A stretch of DNA of 64,000 nt. Origin: Rhodococcus sp. W8901. Its GTDB lineage: Bacteria; Actinomycetota; Actinomycetes; Mycobacteriales; Mycobacteriaceae. The notes under the pieces were generated by a model, which was given only the letters and a program-made list of their open reading frames with translations, was not told where the DNA came from and did no database searches. The translations under genes were made by a program, and so were the position numbers. Shown in pieces: positions 33,853-43,208 of this stretch; positions within the stretch are counted from its first letter, which is position 1, and each line of letters opens with the position of its first letter. The stretch spans positions 3,596,001 through 3,660,000 of the forward strand of contig NZ_CP054690.1 in the NCBI RefSeq assembly GCF_013348805.1. Direction: 5' to 3'.

Positions 33853-35910
33853 ATGGCACACGCACCGTCGCGTTCACCCGCTCGCCAGTACACGCCGCGC
33901 CGATCGGTGGCCGCGACCGCCGTCGCCGCGCTGCTCACACTGGGCGCCTTCCTGTTCGCGCCCGCGACCGCCACGGCCGAGGCCCCGCTGCGGCTGCCGG
34001 ACCACATCACCGACCTGTCCGGGGTTCTCGACTCCGGTCAGCGCTCCGACGTCCAGGACGCGCTCGACACGCTCTACGACGAGCACAAGGTCGCGCTCTG
34101 GGTGGTGTACGTCGCTGACTTCGACGGACTCTCCGAGAAGGCGTGGACGGAGCAGACCGCGAAGCTCAGCGGTCTGGGGAACAAGGACGCGCTGCTCGCG
34201 GTCGCCACGACCGACCGCGCGTACTACTTCGATGTCCCACAGGCGCTCTCGGAGGTCACCGACGCGGAGGTCACCTCGATCCGCACCGATTCGGTGGAAC
34301 CGGCCCTGCGCGAGCGGGACTGGTCCGGGGCCGCGATCGCCGCGGCGGGCGGGCTCGGGGACGCGATGACCGCCTCGGGCGCATCGCTGAAGGTTCTCGG
34401 CGTCGGTGTCGGCATGGTGGCGCTGGCCGGCGGCGGTGTCTACCTCTACTCCCGCAAGAAGCGGGGCGACCGTCTCGAGGCGACCGTCGCCGCAGCCCGG
34501 CAGGTGGATCCCACCGATCCCGAAGCTCTTGCCGCGCTGCCCGTTCCAGCCCTCGATGCGCTCGCCAAGGACGCCCTCGTCGAGATGGACAACGCGATCC
34601 GCACCAGCGAGGAGGAGCTGAACCTGGCCGTCGGCGAGTTCGGCGCCGATGCCACCGCGCCGTTCACGACCGCCTTCGAGCAGGCCCGCCGGACGCTGGC
34701 GTCCGCGTTCACGATCCGCCAGCGACTCGACGACGACATTCCCGAGACGCCGCAGCAGCAGCGCGAGATGCTCACCGAACTCATCACGACCTGCGGACGC
34801 GCGGACCGCGAACTCAACGCCCGGGTAGCGGAGTTCGACGCGATGCGCGACCTCCTGATCGACGCACCTTCCCGGCTGGACGCCCTCACGCAGGACGTCG
34901 TCTCACTGACCGTCCGCGTCCCGTCCGCGGAGGCGACGCTCGCGTCGCTACGGGGCGAGTTCCCGGCCTCGGTCCTGGCGACAGTCGAGAAGAATCCCGA
35001 GATGGCGCGCGAGCGGATCACGTTCGCGGAGCAGAACATCGCGGCCGGACGCGATGCCACAACGCTCCCGGCCGGAAAGCAGGGCCCGGCGGTGGTCGCG
35101 ATCCGGGCGGCGGAGGGCGCGCTGAACCAGGCCCGTCAACTGCTCGACGCCGTCGCGCGGGCCGACACCGACATCCGGCACGCCATCGCGACGCTGCCGG
35201 CGGCGATGGCCGACGTGCAGGAGGGCATCACCGCCGCGGCCGCGCTCACTGCGCAGGGCGGACAGAAGCTCGCCGACGCGACGGCCGCCGCCGAGGAGGC
35301 GCTGCGGAATGCGCAGGCCGCGAAGGACACCGATCCGCTGGGCAGCTTCACCAAGGTCGTCGACGCGGACGCGAAGCTCGACGCCGTGCTCGCCGAGGCA
35401 CAGGAGGCGCGGCAGCAGGCCGACCGCGCACGGCAGCGGCTCGACCAGGATCTCACCGCGGCCGAGGCCCAGGTGAGCGCGGCATCGGACTTCATCTCCA
35501 CCCGGCGCGGCGCCGTCGGGGCCGAGGCCCGCACCCGCCTGTCGGAGGCGCAGCGGCACCTGCAGGCCGCGCAGCAGCTCACCGGCTCGGATCCGTCGAA
35601 GGCACTGCAGCACGCACAGTCCGCCACCGAACTGGCGTCGCGGGCACTATGGGCGGCGCAGGCGGACGTGAACCGCTACCAGGACGACCAGCGCAACCAG
35701 CGACCGCCGAGCGGTGGCGTGTCCGGGGGCGGCGGCAATGCGGCCGGCGCGATCCTCGGCGGCATCCTGATCGACAGCATGCTCCGCGGCAGCAGGGGCG
35801 GGAACTGGGGTGGCCGCGGCAGCGGTGGGTGGGGCGGACCCGGACCCGGGTCCTTCGGAGGCCCGAGCAGTTCGGGCCGTATCGGGCGCGGCGGCGGAGG
35901 CCGTTTCTGA
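33853..35910 (+). CDS. TPM-domain exported protein (Rv2345-like)
   Basis: This 685-residue protein has a signal sequence (A-V-A-A-L-L-T-L-G-A-F-L-F-A ending in A-T-A-E-A), then a TPM domain (D-L-S-G-V-L-D-S, V-A-L-W-V-V-Y-V, A-L-L-A-V-A-T-T-D-R-A-Y-Y-F), a membrane helix near residue 185 and a long Ala/Gln-rich coiled-coil region. It ends in a Gly/Ser/Arg low-complexity tail. It matches mycobacterial Rv2345, which sits at the same place beside dgt-dnaG. Role unknown; an envelope position is likely. Confidence 0.85.
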   Translation: MAHAPSRSPARQYTPRRSVAATAVAALLTLGAFLFAPATATAEAPLRLPDHITDLSGVLDSGQRSDVQDALDTLYDEHKVALWVVYVADFDGLSEKAWTEQTAKLSGLGNKDALLAVATTDRAYYFDVPQALSEVTDAEVTSIRTDSVEPALRERDWSGAAIAAAGGLGDAMTASGASLKVLGVGVGMVALAGGGVYLYSRKKRGDRLEATVAAARQVDPTDPEALAALPVPALDALAKDALVEMDNAIRTSEEELNLAVGEFGADATAPFTTAFEQARRTLASAFTIRQRLDDDIPETPQQQREMLTELITTCGRADRELNARVAEFDAMRDLLIDAPSRLDALTQDVVSLTVRVPSAEATLASLRGEFPASVLATVEKNPEMARERITFAEQNIAAGRDATTLPAGKQGPAVVAIRAAEGALNQARQLLDAVARADTDIRHAIATLPAAMADVQEGITAAAALTAQGGQKLADATAAAEEALRNAQAAKDTDPLGSFTKVVDADAKLDAVLAEAQEARQQADRARQRLDQDLTAAEAQVSAASDFISTRRGAVGAEARTRLSEAQRHLQAAQQLTGSDPSKALQHAQSATELASRALWAAQADVNRYQDDQRNQRPPSGGVSGGGGNAAGAILGGILIDSMLRGSRGGNWGGRGSGGWGGPGPGSFGGPSSSGRIGRGGGGRF

Positions 35911-35923
35911 ACCCCGCCCGAAT

Positions 35924-35974
35924 GGCCGAATGTCACATGCGTTCAGTTGGACTGAACGCATGTGACATTCGGCC
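35924..35974. terminator. 24-bp perfect hairpin between convergent genes
   Basis: Arms 35924-35947 and 35951-35974 pair perfectly around TGG. The hairpin separates the TPM gene from glyS and should stop transcription in both directions. Confidence 0.85.
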
Positions 35975-35980
35975 GGGAAA

Positions 35981-37387
35981 TCAGGCGCCGATCAGGCGCT
36001 GCGCGAGGTAGCCCTCGACCTGGTCGAGAGCAACGCGCTCCTGCGCCATGGTGTCGCGCTCACGGACGGTGACCGCGTGGTCCTCGAGCGTGTCGAAGTC
36101 GACCGTGATGCAGAACGGGGTACCGATCTCGTCCTGGCGACGGTAGCGGCGGCCGATGGCGCCGGCATCGTCGAACTCGACGTTCCAGTGCTGACGCAGC
36201 GTGGTCGCGAGGTCCTTCGCCTTCGGCGTGAGGTCGGCGTTGCGACTCAGCGGCAGCACCGCGGCCTTGACCGGGGCCAGGCGACGGTCCAGGCGCAGCA
36301 CGGTGCGGGTGTCGACGCCGCCCTTGGCGTTGGGCGCCTCGTCCTCGGTGTACGCGTCGACGAGGAACGCCATGAGCGAACGGGTCAGGCCCGCGGCCGG
36401 CTCGATGACGTACGGCGTGTAGCGCTCACCGCTGGTCTGATCGAAGTAGTTCAGATCCGTGCCCGACGCCTTGGAGTGCGTCGCCAGGTCGTAGTCGGTG
36501 CGGTTCGCGATGCCCTCGAGCTCGCCCCACTCGCTGCCCTGGAAGTGGAAGCGGTACTCGATGTCGACGGTGCGCTTGGAGTAGTGCGACAGCTTCTCCT
36601 GCGCGTGCTCGTACAGGCGCAGGTTGTCCTTGTTGATACCCAGGCCGGTGTACCAGTCCATGCGGTAGTCGATCCAGTACTGGTGCCACTCCTCGTCCTC
36701 ACCCGGCTTGACGAAGAACTCCATCTCCATCTGCTCGAACTCGCGGGTGCGGAAGATGAAGTTGCCGGGGGTGATCTCGTTGCGGAAGCTCTTGCCGATC
36801 TGGCCGATGCCGAACGGCGGCTTCTTGCGCGACGTGGTGAGCACGTTCGCGAAGTTCACGAAGATGCCCTGCGCGGTCTCCGGACGCAGGTAGTGCAGGC
36901 CGGTCTCGCTGTCGACCGGGCCGAGGTAGGTCTTGAGCAGGCCGGAGAAGGCCTTGGGCTCGGTCCACTGCCCCTTGGTGCCGCAGTCCGGGCACACGAT
37001 CTCGGTCATCGCCACGGCGTCCGGGTCATCGAGCTTGTGCTTCTCCGCGTACGCCTCCTGCAGGTGGTCCTGGCGGTGACGCTTGTGGCAGTTGAGGCAC
37101 TCGACGAGCGGATCGGTGAACACGTCGACGTGGCCGGAGGCCTCCCACACCTGGCGGGGCAGGATCACCGACGAGTCGAGGCCGACGACGTCCTCACGGC
37201 TGGTGACCATGTTGCGCCACCACTGCTTCTTGATGTTCTCCTTGAGCTCGACGCCGAGTGGACCGTAGTCCCAGGCCGACTTGGTACCGCCGTAGATCTC
37301 ACCGCAGGGGTAGACGAGCCCCCGGCGCTTGGCGAGGTTGGCGACGGTATCGATCTTGGACTTGGGTGCCACTTGGGTGCTCTCCAT
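35981..37387 (-). CDS. glyS: Glycyl-tRNA synthetase
   Basis: The 468-residue class II enzyme charges tRNA-Gly. It shows the N-terminal [11 protein letters not shown] segment, the zinc Cys pairs C-L-N-C and C-P-D-C, motif 2 (F-R-N-E-I-T-P) and motif 3 (G-L-T-R-S-L-M). ATG 37387 precedes the conserved region by about 10 residues; a GTG at 37369 is another option. It is divergent from the arsR-furB pair, as in mycobacteria. Confidence 0.95.
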   Translation of the reverse strand: MESTQVAPKSKIDTVANLAKRRGLVYPCGEIYGGTKSAWDYGPLGVELKENIKKQWWRNMVTSREDVVGLDSSVILPRQVWEASGHVDVFTDPLVECLNCHKRHRQDHLQEAYAEKHKLDDPDAVAMTEIVCPDCGTKGQWTEPKAFSGLLKTYLGPVDSETGLHYLRPETAQGIFVNFANVLTTSRKKPPFGIGQIGKSFRNEITPGNFIFRTREFEQMEMEFFVKPGEDEEWHQYWIDYRMDWYTGLGINKDNLRLYEHAQEKLSHYSKRTVDIEYRFHFQGSEWGELEGIANRTDYDLATHSKASGTDLNYFDQTSGERYTPYVIEPAAGLTRSLMAFLVDAYTEDEAPNAKGGVDTRTVLRLDRRLAPVKAAVLPLSRNADLTPKAKDLATTLRQHWNVEFDDAGAIGRRYRRQDEIGTPFCITVDFDTLEDHAVTVRERDTMAQERVALDQVEGYLAQRLIGA

Positions 37388-37472
37388 CTGGGTAATAGAT
37401 GCGTGGTTCACGTGCGGTTTTCGCCAGTCCAGCCTATCGGTACCCGCGCCGACGTCCACTCACCCGGTTGAC

Positions 37473-37488
37473 ATGCACATTCGTGCAT
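37473..37488. promoter_or_regulatory. Palindrome ATGCAC-ATTC-GTGCAT
   Basis: A perfect 6-bp inverted repeat lies upstream of the arsR gene and directly abuts a second inverted repeat. It may bind the Zur or ArsR-type regulator. Confidence 0.45.
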
Positions 37489-37503
37489 ATCAAAATGGAT
37501 ATG
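37486..37503 (+). promoter_or_regulatory. ArsR-type operator candidate over the -10
   Basis: CATATC and GATATG flank AAAATG. The right arm overlaps the likely -10 TATGAT (37500-37505), so a bound ArsR/SmtB-type repressor would block the promoter. This fits zinc-released autorepression known for the mycobacterial pair. Confidence 0.55.
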
Positions 37504-37520
37504 ATTTGCAATAAGGTGGC

Positions 37521-37928
37521 ATGTCCGACCCTGTCCGATCCCAGACGAGGAGCTACACCGTGAGCGTTGCCGACGCGGGCGACCTGCGAGCCGACGCACA
37601 CGACCACGGGCCCTGCACCGAGACCCCGGCGGCTCCGATGCCGTCGAAGGAGACACTCATCTCGGCGGGCGAGATCCTGCGCGCTCTCGCCGCGCCGGTC
37701 CGCATCGCGATCGTGCTCCAACTGCGCGAGTCGCAGCGGTGCGTCCACGAACTGGTCGGCGCGCTGGGCGTCACCCAGCCACTGATCAGCCAGCACCTCC
37801 GCGTCCTCAAGGCGGCCGGGGTAGTACACGGCGAACGCAACGGACGTGAAGTGATGTACCGACTGGTGGACGACCACCTCGCCCACATCGTCGTCGACGC
37901 CGTGGCCCACGCAGAGGAAGAAGGATGA
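37521..37928 (+). CDS. ArsR/SmtB-family zinc-sensing repressor
   Basis: This 135-residue protein has the ArsR winged helix (L-A-A-P-V-R-I-A-I-V-L-Q-L, L-G-V-T-Q-P-L-I-S-Q-H-L-R-V-L). Its late D-H-L-A-H-I-V-V-D-A-V-A-H helix supplies metal ligands of the alpha-5 type. It corresponds to mycobacterial SmtB (Rv2358), which releases DNA when zinc binds. AAGG lies before the ATG. It overlaps furB by 4 nt. Confidence 0.9.
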   Translation: MSDPVRSQTRSYTVSVADAGDLRADAHDHGPCTETPAAPMPSKETLISAGEILRALAAPVRIAIVLQLRESQRCVHELVGALGVTQPLISQHLRVLKAAGVVHGERNGREVMYRLVDDHLAHIVVDAVAHAEEEG

Positions 37929-38362
37929 CCGAAAACGTGACGGACGGAACCGACCGACGCCGACGTGCCGCCGTCGGCGTGCGCTCGACCAAGCAGCGCA
38001 GCGCGATCTCCGCGCTCCTCGACGAGATCACCGAGTTCCGCTCCGCCCAGGAACTGCACGACGAGCTCCGCAAGCGCGGCGAGGGCATCGGCCTCACCAC
38101 CGTCTACCGGACGCTGCAGACGCTCGCCGATGCCGGCACCGTCGACGTGCTCCGCACCGACACCGGCGAATCGGTGTACCGCCGGTGCTCGAGCGGCCAT
38201 CACCACCATCTCGTCTGCCGCGGTTGCGGATTCACCGTCGAGGTCGACGGACCCGCCGTCGAGCAGTGGTCGCAGACCATCGCCGACAGCAACGGCTTCA
38301 CCGACGTCAGCCACACCGTCGAGATCTTCGGAACCTGTCGGGACTGCGCCCAGGCGCGGTAG
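37925..38362 (+). CDS. furB: Fur-family zinc uptake regulator Zur (FurB)
   Basis: The 145-residue protein has a Fur winged helix (T-K-Q-R-S-A-I-S-A-L-L, G-L-T-T-V-Y-R-T-L) and a metal-binding half with S-G-H-H-H-H-L-V, C-R-G-C and C-R-D-C. In mycobacteria FurB is the zinc-dependent repressor of uptake genes and is itself controlled by the upstream ArsR protein. ATGA overlap gives translational coupling. Confidence 0.93.
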   Translation: MTENVTDGTDRRRRAAVGVRSTKQRSAISALLDEITEFRSAQELHDELRKRGEGIGLTTVYRTLQTLADAGTVDVLRTDTGESVYRRCSSGHHHHLVCRGCGFTVEVDGPAVEQWSQTIADSNGFTDVSHTVEIFGTCRDCAQAR

Positions 38363-38434
38363 CCCGGCAGGCTCGACCGCACCAATTCGAGCCGATGCCG
38401 ACAGACGGTTCCCGGCGGCCACGCAGCTCGCCTG

Positions 38435-38830
38435 TTACGCCAGCAGCCCCTTCCGGGCATCCTCGGCCCCGGACAACACCAGCAGCAGCATCGTGGTGAG
38501 CGGCGCGTCGGCCAACCCCGTCGCCGGGAAGGTGTAGCGCAGCACGACATCGGCGAACTTGCCGCGGGTGATCACATTGATCGACCCGAACTGGAGCTGC
38601 GCGTTGCGCTCGGCCACCCGCTTGTGGAGCGCCGGCTTGACCGTCCGGTCCCACGCCAACACTCCCGTCAACGACAGCACGTCGAGCCCGTCCGCGAGTG
38701 TGACCGCACGCAGCGAGCACAGTGCGCCGCCGTACTCGAACCGCAACGAGCCGTCGTCGTCCGAGTCGACGGCGACGAAGCCGCCGAGCGCCTCGCGCAC
38801 CCGGGCCTGCAGAGCCTCCGAGGAATCCAT
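38435..38830 (-). CDS. YbjN-like conserved protein (Rv2360c-like)
   Basis: The 131-residue protein (M-D-S-S-E-A-L-Q-A-R-V-R-E-A-L-G-G-F) has an alternating strand/helix pattern of the YbjN type, a type III chaperone-like fold. It lies directly downstream of uppS as in mycobacteria. ATG 38830 was chosen since the upstream frame overlaps uppS. Function unknown. Confidence 0.8.
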   Translation of the reverse strand: MDSSEALQARVREALGGFVAVDSDDDGSLRFEYGGALCSLRAVTLADGLDVLSLTGVLAWDRTVKPALHKRVAERNAQLQFGSINVITRGKFADVVLRYTFPATGLADAPLTTMLLLVLSGAEDARKGLLA

Positions 38831-38838
38831 CGACGGCC

Positions 38839-39651
38839 TCACTGGTACTTGACGCCGCCGAAGCGGCGGTCGCGGGAGGCGTACTCGACGCACGCGGCCC
38901 ACAGGTCGCGGCGGTCGAAATCGGGAAACAGCTTCTCCTGGAACACCATTTCCGCGTAGGCGGCCTGCCAGATCAGGAAGTTCGACGTCCGCTGCTCACC
39001 GGAAGGCCGCAGGAACAGGTCGACGTCGGGCATGTCCGGCTCGTCGAGGTACTTCGCGAATGTGGCCTCGGTGATCTTCTCCGGGTCGATCTCACCGGCA
39101 GCGGCCCGGCGGGCGATCTCCCGTGCCGCGTCGGCGATCTCGGCGCGGCCACCATAGTTGACGCACATCGTCAGCGTCATGACGGTGTTGTTCCTGGTGA
39201 GTTCCTCGGCGATCTCGAGTTCCTTGATCACGCTGCGCCACAGACGCGGTCGACGACCCGCCCAGCGCACGCGCACACCCATCTCGTGCATCTCGTCGCG
39301 CCGTCGGCGAATGACGTCCCTGTTGAAGCCCATCAGGAACTTGACCTCGTCCGGGCTTCGCTTCCAGTTCTCGGTGGAGAATGCGTACGCGGACAGCCAC
39401 TTCACACCGATCTCGATGCATCCCTCGAGGGTGTCCATGAGGACCGCCTCGCCGCGCTCGTGGCCCGCAGTCCGCGGCAGCCCCCGATCCTGCGCCCAGC
39501 GGCCGTTGCCGTCCATCACGAGCGCCACATGATTGGGGATCAGCTCGGGCTGCAGAATCGGCGGACGGGCGCCCGAGGGGTGCGGGGAGGGAGGGCGGAT
39601 CCCCCGGTCAGGCTGAGCTTGCGGTTCGCGTCGTCGAATCACGCTCCCCAT
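38839..39651 (-). CDS. uppS: Long-chain (decaprenyl) diphosphate synthase
   Basis: This cis-prenyltransferase has the signature [13 protein letters not shown], then [10 protein letters not shown] and [17 protein letters not shown]. It makes the polyprenyl phosphate carrier for cell wall synthesis at the membrane. About 40 residues precede the core. ATG 39651 overlaps the end of recO by 44 nt; a GTG at 39642 is possible. Confidence 0.93.
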   Translation of the reverse strand: MGSVIRRREPQAQPDRGIRPPSPHPSGARPPILQPELIPNHVALVMDGNGRWAQDRGLPRTAGHERGEAVLMDTLEGCIEIGVKWLSAYAFSTENWKRSPDEVKFLMGFNRDVIRRRRDEMHEMGVRVRWAGRRPRLWRSVIKELEIAEELTRNNTVMTLTMCVNYGGRAEIADAAREIARRAAAGEIDPEKITEATFAKYLDEPDMPDVDLFLRPSGEQRTSNFLIWQAAYAEMVFQEKLFPDFDRRDLWAACVEYASRDRRFGGVKYQ

Positions 39652-40423
39652 CCTGCCTGACCGTGTCCGGGTCCCCGACCGCCGCATGCGGACGCGACCG
39701 TTCGATCAGGGGCAACGTGCGCAACTGCCGCTCGAGATGCCACTGCAGGTGCGCGGCGATGAGCCCGCTGGCCTGGCTGCGCATCGACGACGTCGCACTC
39801 TCGGTGTCCTGCCACTGGCCGTGCACCAGCGCGTCCATGAAGTCGAGAACACCCGGAGACGGTGTGGCCGCACCGGGCGGACGGCAGTGCACACACACTG
39901 CGCCACCGGCCGCGACGTGGAAGGCGCGGTGCGGTCCGGGAGCCGCGCACCGGGCGCACTCGTTCAATGCCGGCGCCCATCCCGCGTAGCCCATGGCACG
40001 CAGCAGAAAGGCGTCGAGAATCAGCTCGACGGGCCGGGCCTGGTCCCCGATCGCCCGCAACGCCCCGACGGTGAGACTGTGCAGTCGCGGGGCCGGGGCC
40101 CGCTCCTCGCCGGCCAACCGTTCGGCAGTCTCGAGGATCGCGCAGGCCGTGGTGTAGCGGCCGTAGTCGTCGACGATGTCCGCACCGAACGCGTCGACCG
40201 TGTGGACCTGGGTGACGACGTCCAGGCTGCGGCCGGGGTACAGCTGCACGTCGATGTGCGCGAACGGCTCGAGCCGGCCTCCGAACTTGGACTTGGTACG
40301 ACGCACCCCCTTGGCGACCGCCCGGACCAGTCCGTGCTGCCGGGTCAACAGGGTCACGATGCGATCGGCCTCGCCCAGCTTGTGCTGGCGCAACACCACC
40401 GCATAGTCCCGGTACAACCTCAC
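39608..40423 (-). CDS. recO: DNA repair protein RecO
   Basis: The 271-residue protein begins [23 protein letters not shown], the OB-fold N-terminus of RecO, and has the zinc-binding Cys pairs C-A-R-C and C-V-H-C. It loads RecA with RecR and anneals single strands. GTG 40423 has GAGG 5 nt upstream. The last 15 codons overlap uppS. Confidence 0.92.
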   Translation of the reverse strand: MRLYRDYAVVLRQHKLGEADRIVTLLTRQHGLVRAVAKGVRRTKSKFGGRLEPFAHIDVQLYPGRSLDVVTQVHTVDAFGADIVDDYGRYTTACAILETAERLAGEERAPAPRLHSLTVGALRAIGDQARPVELILDAFLLRAMGYAGWAPALNECARCAAPGPHRAFHVAAGGAVCVHCRPPGAATPSPGVLDFMDALVHGQWQDTESATSSMRSQASGLIAAHLQWHLERQLRTLPLIERSRPHAAVGDPDTVRQDGERDSTTRTASSA

Positions 40424-40514
40424 GACAACCTCACCTGGCCAGTCTCCCACGCCGCACCGACGAGTCTCGACAGGCGCGGGCGGCAAAACCCCACCCCGAA
40501 AACTGGAACGCGTT

Positions 40515-40536
40515 ACTGTTCGTTCGAACGAACAGT
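40515..40536. promoter_or_regulatory. 22-bp perfect palindrome, TetR operator candidate
   Basis: The palindrome ACTGTTCGTTC/GAACGAACAGT overlaps a likely -10 (TACTGT, 40514-40519) upstream of the amidase. The TetR gene at the end of the same operon is the obvious ligand. Confidence 0.75.
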
Positions 40537-40554
40537 CGGCATGACGGGGCGGGA

Positions 40555-41985
40555 ATGAGCACTGAACTGCAAGAACACGACGTCGAACAGCACGCTCCGG
40601 GGCTCGAGGAGCAGGCCGTGGCGCTGGCCGCCGGACGCACCTCGTCCGTCGCGGCCGTCACCGCCGCCCTCGATCGGATCGAGGCCACCCAGACCACACT
40701 CAACGCGTTCCGGATCGTGCGCCGGGCCGCCGCACTCGACGAGGCGGCCGCAGCCGACCGCCGACTCGCGGCCGGGGAGCGCCAGCCGCTGCTCGGTGTC
40801 CCGATCGCCGTCAAGGACGACGTCGACGTCACCGGCGAACCCACCGCGTTCGGATGTCCGGGCGAGTTCCCCGCCAAGACCGCCGACTCCGAGGTGGTTC
40901 GCCGACTGCGCGCCGCCGGCGCGGTGATCGTCGGCAAGACCAACAGCCCCGAACTCGGGCAGTGGCCGTTCACCGGGGGCAGCGCGTTCGGTCACACCCG
41001 CAATCCATGGGACCGCGGGCGCACACCGGGCGGATCCTCGGGCGGCAGCGCCGCGGCGGTGGCGGCGGGGCTGGTGTCCGCCGCGATCGGCTCCGACGGC
41101 GCCGGCTCCGTCCGGATCCCGGCGGCGTGGACCCACCTCGTCGGGATCAAGCCGCAGCGCGGGCGGATCTCGACATGGCCCGAGCCCGAGGCGTTCCACG
41201 GCATCACCGTCAACGGACCGCTCGCACGCACCGTCGCCGACGCGGCGCTGCTGTTCGACGTCGTCGCGGGCAACCACGACGGCGATCTGCACAAGCCACC
41301 ACCGGTCACGGTCCGCGACGCCGTCGGCCGCGATCCGGGACGGTTGAAGATCGCCCTGTCGCTGCGGATCCCGTTCACCGCCACGCCCACCGCACTGCAC
41401 CCCGAGATCCGGGCCGCGGTCGGCCGCACCGCGCACGCGCTGCGCCGACTCGGACACGACGTGACCGTCGACGACCCGGAGTACGGAATCCTGTTGGGCC
41501 TCAACTTCCTTCCCCGGTCGCTCGCCGGTGTGGACGCGTGGCTGGGGCAGCTCCCGGATCCGTCGTTGGTCGACCCACGCACCCGTGCCAACGCCCGCAC
41601 CGGACGTCTGCTGTCCGGCCTGCCGCTGCGCGCGGCCCGAGCCGCCGAACCCCGGATGCGACGTCGGGTCGGGGAGATCTTCGACGACTACGACGTGATC
41701 CTCGCCCCCACCACCGCCACTCCCCCGCCGCGGGTGGAGGGGTTGGACGCGATCGGCGGCGTCGAGACCGACAAGGTGATCACCGCGGCGTGCCCGTACA
41801 CGTGGCCGTGGAACATCCTGGGCTGGCCGAGCGTCAACGTCCCCGCCGGCCTCACCGCCGACGGGCTCCCGATCGGCGTCCAGTTGATGGGCCACGACAA
41901 CACCGAACCGATGCTGGTTTCGCTTGCGGCGCAACTCGAGTCGGTCCAGCGTTGGCAGGACCACCGCCCGACCCGGTGGTGGTGA
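40555..41985 (+). CDS. Amidase (amidase-signature family, AmiA2-like)
   Basis: This 476-residue enzyme has the Ser-cisSer-Lys triad of the amidase-signature family: K87 (I-A-V-K-D-D-V), S161 (T-P-G-G-S-S-G-G-S) and S185 (S-D-G-A-G-S-V-R-I-P). It hydrolyses a carboxamide; the substrate cannot be told. It sits beside recO as Rv2363 does in M. tuberculosis. It is followed after 3 nt by a TetR gene, with a palindromic operator in front, so its substrate or product probably induces it. Confidence 0.9.
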   Translation: MSTELQEHDVEQHAPGLEEQAVALAAGRTSSVAAVTAALDRIEATQTTLNAFRIVRRAAALDEAAAADRRLAAGERQPLLGVPIAVKDDVDVTGEPTAFGCPGEFPAKTADSEVVRRLRAAGAVIVGKTNSPELGQWPFTGGSAFGHTRNPWDRGRTPGGSSGGSAAAVAAGLVSAAIGSDGAGSVRIPAAWTHLVGIKPQRGRISTWPEPEAFHGITVNGPLARTVADAALLFDVVAGNHDGDLHKPPPVTVRDAVGRDPGRLKIALSLRIPFTATPTALHPEIRAAVGRTAHALRRLGHDVTVDDPEYGILLGLNFLPRSLAGVDAWLGQLPDPSLVDPRTRANARTGRLLSGLPLRAARAAEPRMRRRVGEIFDDYDVILAPTTATPPPRVEGLDAIGGVETDKVITAACPYTWPWNILGWPSVNVPAGLTADGLPIGVQLMGHDNTEPMLVSLAAQLESVQRWQDHRPTRWW

Positions 41986-41988
41986 CCG

Positions 41989-42558
41989 GTGGGCTCGACG
42001 GAGGTGCGTGACCGAATTCTCGCGGCGGCGCTGCGCATCGTCGGCACCGACGGCGTGCCCGCCGTCACGAACCGGCGGATCGCCGCCGAGGCCGGGGTCT
42101 CGCTCGGCTCGATCACCTACCACTTCCCCACGCAGTCCGACCTGCTGCGGGCCGCGCTGACAGGGTTCGTGGCCGAGGAGACCACTCGACTTCGCCACCT
42201 CGCCGAAACCTACCGCGACAAGGGGCTGAGCCTCGAGGACGCCGCGGCGCTCACCGAGCAGGTCGCGCGGGATCTGGACTTCTCGGCCGAGCGAATCGCC
42301 CCGTTCGAGATCTACATCCAGGCCGGCCGGGATCCCGAACTCCGTGAGGCGTCGGCCGAGTGCTTCGCGGCGTACGACGAGCTGACGGCGACGATCCTGA
42401 CCGCGCTCGGCGTCCCACAGCCGGAGTCGCTGGCCCCCACCCTGGTGGCGACCATCGCCGGCCTGCAACTGCGTCGGCTCGCCACCGGCGATGCGGGGCA
42501 GGACATCTCGACGGCCATCCTGCAACTGGTCCGCGGGGCGTACCTCCCGGCGCCCTGA
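41989..42558 (+). CDS. TetR-family regulator
   Basis: The 189-residue protein has the TetR HTH (I-L-A-A-A-L-R-I-V-G, then I-A-A-E-A-G-V-S-L-G-S-I-T-Y-H-F) and a ligand-binding C-terminal domain. The start is GTG 41989. Located 3 nt after the amidase, it probably controls this operon through the palindrome at 40515-40536. Confidence 0.88.
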   Translation: MGSTEVRDRILAAALRIVGTDGVPAVTNRRIAAEAGVSLGSITYHFPTQSDLLRAALTGFVAEETTRLRHLAETYRDKGLSLEDAAALTEQVARDLDFSAERIAPFEIYIQAGRDPELREASAECFAAYDELTATILTALGVPQPESLAPTLVATIAGLQLRRLATGDAGQDISTAILQLVRGAYLPAP

Positions 42559-42568
42559 CCGCGTCGGG

Positions 42569-43078
42569 TCACGCGCTCTCGGGGGTCAGGACCATCACCG
42601 GGATCCGCCGGGCGACCCGCTTCTCGTACTCCGCCCATCCGGGATAGAACTCCAGCGCCCGAGCCCACAACCGTTCACGCTCCGCGCCCTCCGCCTCGTA
42701 CGCCCGCACCGGCCGCGAGGCGCCGCCAGCGACCGTCATCGAGGCCCGCGGATGTGCGCGCAGGTTGTAGAACCACGCCGGGTTGTCGGGCCGCCCGTAG
42801 CTCGAGGCGATCACGACCATCCGGTCCCCGTCCCGCATACCGACCAGCGGGAGCGTCCGGCGCGCTCCACTTTTCGCGCCGACGGTCGTGAGCATCACGA
42901 TCGGCCACCCCAGCACCAGGCTCGTCAGCGTGTGCCGGCCCCGAGTGATCCCGAAGACCACCCGATCGATGTGCCGCTGCCCCGGAGCGAGCACCCGGCC
43001 CGTCGTCGCCGACGCACCCTGCCTGATCAGATATCGACGCACCGGGTTCGCCTCACGATAGGTTCCCTCATTCGACAT
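42569..43078 (-). CDS. Nitroreductase-family (F420/Ddn-type) protein
   Basis: This 169-residue protein has the split-barrel pattern of deazaflavin-dependent nitroreductases: M-L-T-T-V-G-A-K-S-G-A-R-R-T-L-P-L, S-Y-G-R-P-D-N-P-A-W-F-Y-N-L and Y-P-G-W-A-E-Y-E. Such proteins use F420 for quinone or nitro-compound reduction in mycolata. ATG 43078 has GAGGG 5 nt upstream. It converges with the TetR gene. Confidence 0.85.
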   Translation of the reverse strand: MSNEGTYREANPVRRYLIRQGASATTGRVLAPGQRHIDRVVFGITRGRHTLTSLVLGWPIVMLTTVGAKSGARRTLPLVGMRDGDRMVVIASSYGRPDNPAWFYNLRAHPRASMTVAGGASRPVRAYEAEGAERERLWARALEFYPGWAEYEKRVARRIPVMVLTPESA

Positions 43079-43151
43079 CGGACCCTCACCTCGTCTCGAG
43101 CCGGTCGAGGTCTCCATCGTCGCACGTCGACAGGGTGCCGCGCCGGAAACA

Positions 43152-43187
43152 GTCGTGCCGCTCCCCCGACCGGAGGAGCGGCACGAC
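43152..43187 (-). terminator. 13-bp hairpin after era
   Basis: Arms 43152-43164 and 43175-43187 are perfect. The hairpin lies 22 nt past the era stop and ends the phoH-ybeY-corC-era gene run. Confidence 0.75.
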
Positions 43188-43208
43188 GAAAACCGGAGCG
43201 GCGGATCG

